Shown piece by piece: positions 7,572 through 12,695 of a stretch of 12,695 bases of DNA; position 1 is the stretch's first letter; each line of letters starts with the position of its first letter. Below the pieces are notes generated by a model. It saw nothing but the letters and a program-made list of their open reading frames with translations. It did no database searches and was not told where the DNA came from. This DNA is from Clostridiales bacterium. GTDB lineage: Bacteria; Bacillota; Clostridia; Lachnospirales; WQUN01. A program made the translations under genes and the position numbers. Location of the stretch: the NCBI GenBank assembly GCA_031271275.1, contig JAISWA010000169.1, positions 1 through 12,695 of the forward strand. The letters are read 5' to 3'.

Positions 7572-7994
7572 TCAGCGGTTGTAAATAGTCTGTTCATCGT
7601 AGAAGGCACGCACGTTTTCGGAACGCACATCGCTCATAACGTCCTGATTTGATTTTTCCTTCCGGTAAACGCTCGCCATTTCCGTCATTGCCGTTACCCA
7701 TTCGTCGTTTGCAATCAAACGCTCGGCAATACACCAATTGATAAACTCGTCAGTCATGTTGGTATAAATATAAATACGGAACGCCACATGCTGCACGAAC
7801 TGAATGTAACCCGGGTCTTCAACCGACTTCCTGCGCACCGCTTCCACGCGCGAGCCGTTAAGTATGTCATGCTGCTCAAAGAAACACGCCATATCTTCCG
7901 CGCACAGCCACAGGTTTAACGCGCTGGCGCAGCCGGTGTATTCCCAGAGAAAATAGGCTGCTTTCTTAGTTGCGTCAAATAAAACGCCTCCCAT
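7572..7994 (-). CDS. Uncharacterised 140-residue protein, no family recognised
   Basis: I do not recognise this protein. It is 140 residues, soluble-looking, with no signal peptide or clear membrane segment; the most hydrophobic parts are YFLWEYTGCASALNLWLC (residues 14-31) and FVQHVAFRIYIYT (65-77), which look like amphipathic or buried helices. It is rich in aromatic residues and Cys in its first half, and in charged residues at its C-terminus. The ATG at 7994 has a strong GGAGGGG (complement of 8000-8006) at good spacing, so it is very likely translated. It lies 28 bases after the TPR protein and 42 bases before the DUF4870 gene, all in one direction. The placement suggests a partner of the TPR membrane protein; that is inference only. 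Confidence 0.82.
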   Translation of the reverse strand: MGGVLFDATKKAAYFLWEYTGCASALNLWLCAEDMACFFEQHDILNGSRVEAVRRKSVEDPGYIQFVQHVAFRIYIYTNMTDEFINWCIAERLIANDEWVTAMTEMASVYRKEKSNQDVMSDVRSENVRAFYDEQTIYNR

Positions 7995-8022
7995 AACATC
8001 CCCTCCATTAAACTTTCTTATA

Positions 8023-9432
8023 TTACTCCTCCGAAGTCAAATCGCTGATAATCCTGTTTGCCTCGTTGCGCCTTGTCCTGTTGTACTGCGGATATTCCGC
8101 GACTAAATCCTGAAGATACTGTAACCCCTGACCCACTTTGCTTTCATCCTGCACGTATAACATTCCGAGATAATATAGCAAATCATTCCGGAACGGCGTT
8201 TCTTCGTTTGCGTATTTTCTGGTCTTTTCAAACTCCACGGTTGCTTTGATAAAGTCGTCGTCGTCATAGGCGCTCCGCCCCTCGTCGAAGTAAAGCTGCG
8301 CCAATTGCGGATACGCGATCGTGTTTACATCCTTTGCTTTTTGGACAATATCCGCAGGCAGCCTCGTTATATCAATCCCCGCGATGGTGTCCACCGCTTC
8401 CTGAAATTTCGCGTCGGCGATTAACCCGTATGCGAACAGCACCAAATTAGTCCGCTCCAACACGTCGTATCGGCCTTCCAAATCTTCCATATCGGTTTCA
8501 AGCTGACTGATCGTTTTTTCGTTCTCGTTGATATCCGCCGTCTTAAGGTCAACCTGCGCGGTAAGGTCGCTTCTTACCGATTCCATGAGCGTGCGGTAGC
8601 TTTCGATTTCAAGGTCTTTTTCGCGGGTTAGCGCGGGTATTACCAACACATATACCGCGGCGAACATACACGCCGCGCCAATAATAAAAGACAGTATTTC
8701 CGCGATATGGAAATTGGTGCGCTTCTTTTCGCGCATGGGCAGCCGCTGATAGCTGTAATTTGTCGTGGTGCTTTGTTGCACCGTCGCGGCGGTTTTGCGC
8801 GGGCGGGCGTCGGGCCTGCTTCGGTCGGGGTACAGCTCTTTATAATAATTAAGCGCGACCGTATTGTTGACGTCTATGGCGAGCACGCGCTCCACCAACG
8901 CCGAAGCCTTTTCCTTATCCCGTTGAATCAGATAACACAGCGCGAGCAAATTTAGCGCGTCAATAAACTTCGGGCTGCATTCCACCGCTTTTTTAAGTTG
9001 GATGATTGCCATATCGTCGCTTTTGAGGCGGATATACTCCAACGCCTGATTGTACATACGCACGGCGTCGTTAGCGTGTTCCAACGAGCGCCCGCTATTG
9101 TGCGCTTCCTGCAAATACCCGGCAGCCGGGTTGTTTTCGCGAAGCAGAGACTGGCTTACCACCCATTCCTTCAACGCGTCGCCGATACGCCCAACCTCAA
9201 ATAACACGAGCCCCAACAGGTTACGCGCCTGCACGTTGTTTTTATTTACCTGCACGCTCTTAGTCAGGCTCTCGACGGCACCGGAAAGGTCCCCCGCCTT
9301 TGACTGAGACAACCCTTTGTTATAAAAAAAGTCGGAAATTCTAACCGTCCCGGAAAACAATACCGTATCTACCTTACACGACGGGCAGACAGTTCCCGAT
9401 TCAAAATCCTTACGGCAATTTGGACACAACAT
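8023..9432 (-). CDS. Zinc-ribbon, TPR, single-pass membrane protein with extracytoplasmic coiled coil and TPR
   Basis: The 469-residue product is a multidomain scaffold. Residues 3-19 hold two CxxC knuckles (CPNC, CPSC), a small zinc ribbon. Residues about 33-200 are TPR-like helices (NKGLSQSKAGDLSGAVESL, IQLKKAVECSPKFIDALNLLA, VERVLAIDVNNTVALNYY). A basic, Arg/Lys-rich linker (203-240) leads to one membrane segment at about 244-268. Then comes a charged coiled coil (about 270-327) and a second TPR-like region (about 330-465, including AQLYFDEGRSAYDDDDFIKA). Positive charge before the membrane segment predicts the N-terminus inside and the C-terminal half outside the cell membrane. ATG 9432 has AGGAG (complement of 9440-9444) 7 bases upstream, overlapping the stop of the preceding 54-residue gene. 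No catalytic domain is visible, so a scaffold or stress/assembly role is likelier than an enzyme. Confidence 0.9.
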   Translation of the reverse strand: MLCPNCRKDFESGTVCPSCKVDTVLFSGTVRISDFFYNKGLSQSKAGDLSGAVESLTKSVQVNKNNVQARNLLGLVLFEVGRIGDALKEWVVSQSLLRENNPAAGYLQEAHNSGRSLEHANDAVRMYNQALEYIRLKSDDMAIIQLKKAVECSPKFIDALNLLALCYLIQRDKEKASALVERVLAIDVNNTVALNYYKELYPDRSRPDARPRKTAATVQQSTTTNYSYQRLPMREKKRTNFHIAEILSFIIGAACMFAAVYVLVIPALTREKDLEIESYRTLMESVRSDLTAQVDLKTADINENEKTISQLETDMEDLEGRYDVLERTNLVLFAYGLIADAKFQEAVDTIAGIDITRLPADIVQKAKDVNTIAYPQLAQLYFDEGRSAYDDDDFIKATVEFEKTRKYANEETPFRNDLLYYLGMLYVQDESKVGQGLQYLQDLVAEYPQYNRTRRNEANRIISDLTSEE

Positions 9433-9443
9433 GCGCGTTCTCC

Positions 9444-9608
9444 TTACATCTTCACGGAAGGCTCAGTCGGTATTTTGTTTGAAATGTACTGCAATAAATC
9501 CATGACGTCTTTCATTTCGTCAAAAGGCGCGTCTTTAACGGCGTCTTCCACGTTTTCCATTCCAAGCGCGGGTTTGTACTTCTTAATTTCCTCTTTGAAG
9601 TCTATCAT
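9444..9608 (-). CDS. 54-residue small protein overlapping the folC 3' end
   Basis: This short gene encodes a 54-residue acidic/basic-mixed soluble peptide starting MIDFKEEIKKYKPALGMENV and ending TEPSVKM. It has no membrane segment and looks like two short helices (4-12 and 30-46). Support for it being real: a TCTCCTT complement, AAGGAGA, at 9616-9622 lies 7 bases before its ATG; it fills the gap between folC and the TPR gene; and its stop lies within the TPR gene's ribosome binding site region. It overlaps the end of folC by 26 bases in another frame. I recognise no family. The 54-codon length is short, so chance cannot be fully excluded, but the packing on both sides argues against it. Confidence 0.78.
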   Translation of the reverse strand: MIDFKEEIKKYKPALGMENVEDAVKDAPFDEMKDVMDLLQYISNKIPTEPSVKM

Positions 9609-10884
9609 GTATGATTCTCCTTAATTCCCCTACCAGATACAGCGAACCCGCAACGGCTGCGACACCGTCCGCGCCGGCGGCTTCCGTCGCCGCCGATAAC
9701 GCCTCAACCGGGTTAGGGTAAACATAAACTTTTTTAGGGTTTTGCAAAAGCGAAGCCAGTTCCCGGGCGGGCAGCGCGTTTGCGTGGGGAGGTTCCGTAC
9801 ACACAACGGTTTCCGCGTTACGGGTTATACTACCGACAATCTTTTGACTGTCTTTATTTCTCAGCGTGCCGACGACCGGAATGACTTTTTTATCCGGGTA
9901 ATAAACGTTTAGAGACTTCCGCAAAAACGCCGCGCCGTCCTCGTTGTGCGCGCCGTCAAACACTATTAAGGGAGCGCCGGGTATCACTTCAAACCTTCCC
10001 GGCCAACGCACATTCGCCAAGCCTTCCCTCACCGGCTTTTCACCGATATCATAACCCGCGTCCCGCAGTGCCCGAACCGCGGTCAGCGCGGTCGCCGCGT
10101 TATCGAGTTGGTATTCCCCCAATAACGCCAAGATTAACTTATTATACGAAAAATATTCCGTTTGTATGGAAAACGCCTGCCGGAAGCCGCCGGTATATTC
10201 CTTCCCGGTCACCCTAAGTTTATCGCCGGCACGGTAGGTTTTTGCCCCAAGTCGTAAAGCCTGCCGGTTTATTACGGGTAAGCCGGAGGCCGAACCCAAT
10301 ACCAACGGGCAACCCCGTTTGATGATTCCCGCTTTTTCGAAGGCGATATTTTCCAACGTCAGCCCGAGAATTTCCGTATGGTCATACCCTATGGAGGTGA
10401 TAACCGTAAGCGCCGGTTTGTTTACGGCGTTGGTGGAATCCAACCGCCCGCCGATACCGGTTTCCATTATGGCGAAATCCACTTTACAACGGGCGAACCA
10501 ATCAAATGCCATTACCGTCAGTATGGTAAAGAACGACGCCCTGCCCCTACCCGCGTTTTCGCTGACGGAAACCACCCGGGAAAACGCCTCGGCAAAATCT
10601 TCGTCGCTGACGGACTTCCCGTCAACCGAAATACGCTCATTGATTCGCTCAAGATGGGGCGAGGTAAACATCCCCGCCTTATACCCCGCGGCGTTTAGCA
10701 CCGCGCCGAGCATCGCGCTGACGGAACCTTTGCCGTTGGTTCCCGCGATATGGATAACCCTTAAACCCTCTTGCGGATTGCCCAACTTCTCAAGCAATTC
10801 TTTTGCGTCGGAAAGCGCGTCCCCTGAACGGCTTCCGCGCGCCGCGGTTAAATAACCCTGCGCCTGTTGGTACGAATAAGTCAT
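9583..10884 (-). CDS. folC: Bifunctional folylpolyglutamate synthase / dihydrofolate synthase
   Basis: FolC adds glutamate to dihydropteroate and then further glutamates to folates with ATP, in the cytosol, keeping folates in the cell. The 433-residue product has the usual length and the Mur-ligase-like layout. Seen in order: P-loop HIAGTNGKGS (45-54), TSPHLERINERI (74-85), METGIGGRLDSTN (140-152), SIGYDHTEILG (164-174) with metal His, FEKAGIIKRG, WPGRFEV (294-300), and FDGAHNEDG (309-317) opening the C-terminal domain. The start ATG at 10884 has only a weak GGTGA (complement of 10895-10899) about 10 bases ahead. It is the first gene of the minus-strand run; its 3' end overlaps the next small gene by 26 bases. 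The valine/tyrosine-rich C-terminus is normal. Confidence 0.96.
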   Translation of the reverse strand: MTYSYQQAQGYLTAARGSRSGDALSDAKELLEKLGNPQEGLRVIHIAGTNGKGSVSAMLGAVLNAAGYKAGMFTSPHLERINERISVDGKSVSDEDFAEAFSRVVSVSENAGRGRASFFTILTVMAFDWFARCKVDFAIMETGIGGRLDSTNAVNKPALTVITSIGYDHTEILGLTLENIAFEKAGIIKRGCPLVLGSASGLPVINRQALRLGAKTYRAGDKLRVTGKEYTGGFRQAFSIQTEYFSYNKLILALLGEYQLDNAATALTAVRALRDAGYDIGEKPVREGLANVRWPGRFEVIPGAPLIVFDGAHNEDGAAFLRKSLNVYYPDKKVIPVVGTLRNKDSQKIVGSITRNAETVVCTEPPHANALPARELASLLQNPKKVYVYPNPVEALSAATEAAGADGVAAVAGSLYLVGELRRIIHDRLQRGN

Positions 10885-10902
10885 TTTTTACGTCTCACCG
10901 AC

Positions 10903-10930
10903 ATTTTAGCATATTTCAATACGAGTGCAA
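10903..10930 (-). promoter_or_regulatory. Possible promoter for the folC operon
   Basis: On the minus strand, an extended -10 TGC-TAAAAT (TAAAAT at 10903-10908, 5 of 6 consensus) follows TTGCAC (10925-10930, weak -35) with a 16-base spacer. It lies in the 59-base gap between the methyltransferase stop and the folC start. The predicted transcript start, near 10896, would leave a leader of only about 12 bases, so the weak folC ribosome site would be partly lost; this makes the call less certain. Confidence 0.45.
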
Positions 10931-10943
10931 GAGATGCCGCTTT

Positions 10944-11531
10944 TTATAACTTTTTACAGCGCAAAAGGAAACATCCTTTTTTTTTATAAAACGTTTCACA
11001 GTTTTTAAAAATTTCATCAAGCTTACAGACGGTGCTTTCCGCCCCGTGTTTTTTATGGACGACCACGAACAAATTGCCGTTGGGGCATAAATGCTCAAAC
11101 GCACCTTCATAGATACGGTACACCGTTTGCTTGCCGGCGTGTATCGGCGGGTTTATGACGATGTTATGGAAGCTGCCGCTAATATTTTCGAAACCGTCGG
11201 AAAGAACCACGGTAGACGCGACGCCGTTTTCCGCGCAGTTTTTCTTCGTAAGTTCCACCGCGCGTGGGTTGACGTCCGCCTGTGTCAGCGTAAGCCCGTG
11301 GGCACCAGCGAGCGCGATACCGATACACCCGTAACCGCAGCCCATATCCAATAACGAACCTTCCACCGGCGGCATATTCCTGAGCAATAAATCCGTCTGC
11401 CCGTCCATCTTCCCAACCGAAAAAACACCAACGTCAGTGGTGAATTTAAAAGTCCTTCCATTAAATTCATAGGAAAAAGTCTGCGGACGGGACTGGAGCG
11501 TTGCGTCCGGAATAAAATAATGGCTGTTCAA
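10944..11531 (-). CDS. Class I SAM-dependent methyltransferase, RsmC/YbxB-like (putative 16S rRNA guanine-N2)
   Basis: The 195-residue product is a single-domain small-subunit rRNA methyltransferase-like protein, matching the B. subtilis YbxB type rather than the two-domain E. coli RsmC, which methylates G1207 of 16S rRNA. Seen: N-terminal HYF...PQTFSYEFNGRTFKFTTDVGVFS region typical of the family, SAM-binding LLDMGCGYGCIGIALA (60-75), DVNPRAVELTKKN (86-98), and the catalytic NPPIHAGK (127-134), which marks methyltransferases acting on exocyclic amino groups. There is no ATG; TTG at 11531 is preceded by AAGGAG (complement of 11537-11542) at 5 bases, and homologues start just there (xSHYF). 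The exact RNA target is inferred from the family. It lies right after the khpA terminator and about 60 bases ahead of folC. Confidence 0.9.
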   Translation of the reverse strand: MNSHYFIPDATLQSRPQTFSYEFNGRTFKFTTDVGVFSVGKMDGQTDLLLRNMPPVEGSLLDMGCGYGCIGIALAGAHGLTLTQADVNPRAVELTKKNCAENGVASTVVLSDGFENISGSFHNIVINPPIHAGKQTVYRIYEGAFEHLCPNGNLFVVVHKKHGAESTVCKLDEIFKNCETFYKKKGCFLLRCKKL

Positions 11532-11542
11532 AAAGGCTCCTT

Positions 11543-11581
11543 AAAAAAAGCACCGCAAGACGCTAACGCCTCACGATGCTT
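11543..11581 (-). terminator. Intrinsic terminator after khpA, abutting the methyltransferase ribosome site
   Basis: On the minus strand a 15-bp stem (arms 11567-11581 and 11548-11562, with a few G-U pairs and no mismatch) closes a 4-base TTAG loop and runs straight into a run of seven T residues (complement of 11543-11549). The next bases, 11537-11542, are the AAGGAG of the methyltransferase. It would end most ffh-rpsP-khpA transcripts 8 bases after the khpA stop begins its downstream region. Confidence 0.88.
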
Positions 11582-11589
11582 AGGAATGA

Positions 11590-11820
11590 TTATTGCACGA
11601 TTTCGACAACCACGCGCTTGTCCTCATGGATTGCCGCCGCTTTTACCACCGTGCGGATGGCTTTGGCGATACGCCCCTGCTTACCGATTACCTTGCCCAT
11701 ATCTTCCGGGGCGACTTTCAGTTTAAGCACGGTCGTACTGTCGCGCGTTTCTTCTTCCACCGCCACGGCTTCGGGATGTTCCACCAGGTTTCTGGCGATG
11801 ATGCCCAATAATTCCCTCAT
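11590..11820 (-). CDS. khpA: KH-domain RNA-binding protein KhpA (YlqC)
   Basis: KhpA is a small KH-domain protein that in Gram-positives pairs with KhpB (Jag/EloR), binds RNA and influences cell division and elongation. The 76-residue product is essentially one KH domain, with the VIGKQGRIAKAIRT loop (GKQG at 46-49) that contacts nucleic acid; the length is normal. The ATG at 11820 shares its A with the rpsP stop (TAATG), so translation is probably coupled to rpsP; no strong independent ribosome site is seen. The position after rpsP is the standard one. The usual downstream genes rimM, trmD and rplS are absent here: a terminator follows. Confidence 0.95.
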   Translation of the reverse strand: MRELLGIIARNLVEHPEAVAVEEETRDSTTVLKLKVAPEDMGKVIGKQGRIAKAIRTVVKAAAIHEDKRVVVEIVQ

Positions 11821-12062
11821 TACTCAAGCACACCTGCTTTCTTTAACAACGAGCGTACAGTATCTGTCGGCTGCGCGCCGTTGGAGAGCCACTTTTTGGC
11901 TTCTTCGCCGTCCACGCGCAGCAGGACCGGGTTCTTGGTAGGGTCATATATGCCCAACTCAGCCAATGTTCTGCCGTCTCTCGGCGTGCGAACGTCCGCC
12001 GCTACGATTCTGTAAAAAGGCGCTTTCTTCGCGCCCATTCTCTTTAAACGCAATTTAACCAT
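11820..12062 (-). CDS. rpsP: 30S ribosomal protein S16
   Basis: S16 binds 16S rRNA early in 30S assembly. The 80-residue product matches the family from end to end: MVKLRLKRMGAKKAPFYRIV, AADVRTPRDGR, and ELGIYDPTKNP are the conserved blocks. The ATG at 12062 is preceded by a near-perfect AGGAGGTG (complement of 12067-12074), which itself lies directly against the ffh stop codon, a compact operon arrangement. Its stop overlaps the khpA start by one base. Confidence 0.98.
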   Translation of the reverse strand: MVKLRLKRMGAKKAPFYRIVAADVRTPRDGRTLAELGIYDPTKNPVLLRVDGEEAKKWLSNGAQPTDTVRSLLKKAGVLE

Positions 12063-12074
12063 GTTTCACCTCCT

Positions 12075-12695
12075 TTACATAAAAGGAAACATTCCTTTTT
12101 TGCCCATCTTGCCTTTTTTATTTATGCCGCCGCCGCTGAAAGTCTTCATCATCTTACGCATTTCCTCGAATTGTTTAAGCAGACGGTTTACTTCCTGAAT
12201 ATTGCGCCCGCTGCCGGACGCGATGCGCTTCTTGCGCGAGCCGTTCAAAATGTTCGGGTTACGCCGTTCCTCCCGCGTCATGGAACGGATGATGGCTTCT
12301 ATGTGGACAAGCGCTTTCTCGTTTATTTCACCGTCTGGAATGTTGGCTTTGCTCATCCCCGGAATCATCCCGAGCAAATCTTTAAGCGGCCCCATCTTTT
12401 TAACCTGCTGCATCTGGGTCAGGAAATCTTCCAACGTGAAAGAATTTTGCCGCAGTTTCTGCTCCAACTCGGCGGCCTGTTTTTCATCAAACGCCTGCTG
12501 CGCCTTGTCAATCAGCGACATCACGTCGCCCATCCCCAAAATGCGCGACGCCATGCGGTCGGGGTAGAAAGGCTCCATGTCCTCGAGCTTTTCGCCCATG
12601 CCCACATACTTAATCGGCTTGCCCGTCACCGCGCGCACCGAAAGCGCCGCGCCGCCCCGGGTATCGCTGTCGAGCTTGGTGATAATCACGCCGTC
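12075..12695 (-). CDS. ffh: Signal recognition particle protein Ffh, 3' part (5' end outside window)
   Basis: Ffh is the GTPase of the signal recognition particle; with 4.5S/6S RNA it captures signal sequences and delivers ribosomes to the FtsY receptor. The frame is open to the right edge, so the gene begins beyond the window; 206 of about 450 residues are visible. The first of these contain the TKLDSDTRGGAA segment (G4 motif TKLD of the GTPase and following closing loop). Then come the GKPIKYVGMGEKLEDMEPF and RILGMGDV linkers and the methionine-rich M domain, including GMIPGMSK, MTREERRNPNILNGSRKKRIASGSG (RNA-binding) and a Gly/Lys/Met-rich tail ending FPFM. Its stop lies directly ahead of the rpsP ribosome site, so it is co-transcribed with rpsP and khpA. 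Confidence 0.97.
   Translation of the reverse strand, partial: DGVIITKLDSDTRGGAALSVRAVTGKPIKYVGMGEKLEDMEPFYPDRMASRILGMGDVMSLIDKAQQAFDEKQAAELEQKLRQNSFTLEDFLTQMQQVKKMGPLKDLLGMIPGMSKANIPDGEINEKALVHIEAIIRSMTREERRNPNILNGSRKKRIASGSGRNIQEVNRLLKQFEEMRKMMKTFSGGGINKKGKMGKKGMFPFM

Noticed and set aside
10319..10855. A 178-codon plus-strand frame opposite folC
   Set aside because: It lies within the folC coding region, has no family resemblance and is explained by codon bias in folC.
12630..12680. Ser in place of Gly in the Ffh TKLDSDTRGG motif as an altered GTPase
   Set aside because: The position is outside the invariant TKLD residues, and Ser here is, as far as I recall, common in clostridial Ffh.
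1..12695. CRISPR arrays, insertion sequences, phage genes, tRNA or rRNA
   Set aside because: I saw no direct repeat arrays, transposase motifs, integrase motifs, tRNA cloverleafs or rRNA-like sequence on either strand.

Overview
The window looks like chromosomal housekeeping DNA from a GC-rich (roughly mid-50s % by eye), spore-former-type Firmicute, probably a Clostridia-class bacterium. The evidence is the gpmI-eno glycolytic pair, a SpoIID/LytB sporulation-type peptidoglycan lytic transglycosylase fused in an operon to queA, the ffh-rpsP-khpA order typical of Gram-positives, AGGAGG-type ribosome binding sites, and sigma-A-like promoters. I see no phage genes, transposases, CRISPR arrays, tRNAs or rRNAs. 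No gene-free stretch exceeds 300 bases; the longest is the 210-base divergent intergenic region at 3411-3620.

Layout from left to right: (1) 1-2306, plus strand, the 3' part of gpmI followed by eno, closed by a strong bidirectional terminator. (2) 2385-3410, minus strand, a Gfo/Idh/MocA oxidoreductase with its own good promoter. (3) 3621-7115, plus strand, a second Gfo/Idh/MocA oxidoreductase, then spoIID and queA, in a tightly packed operon (1-base gap, then 4-base overlap) closed by another bidirectional hairpin. (4) 10884 down to 7182, minus strand, folC, a 54-residue small protein, a zinc-ribbon/TPR/transmembrane/coiled-coil/TPR protein, a 140-residue unknown protein and a small DUF4870-type membrane protein, all co-directional and closely packed. 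(5) 12695 down to 10944, minus strand, the 3' part of ffh, rpsP and khpA, then a terminator hairpin placed directly against the ribosome binding site of an RsmC/YbxB-like rRNA methyltransferase with a TTG start.

Most genes are standard: lower glycolysis, folate polyglutamylation, queuosine modification, SRP targeting and ribosome biogenesis. The part that standard families do not explain is the four-gene tail after folC (9608 to 7182). It encodes a membrane-anchored scaffold with a cytosolic zinc ribbon and TPRs and an outward-facing coiled coil and TPR-like domain, with three small partners. This is the best candidate for an undescribed function, but its role cannot be read from sequence alone. 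The secondary points are the terminator-SD junction before the methyltransferase, the roughly 120-residue insert in SpoIID, and the two non-identical oxidoreductases facing away from one another.
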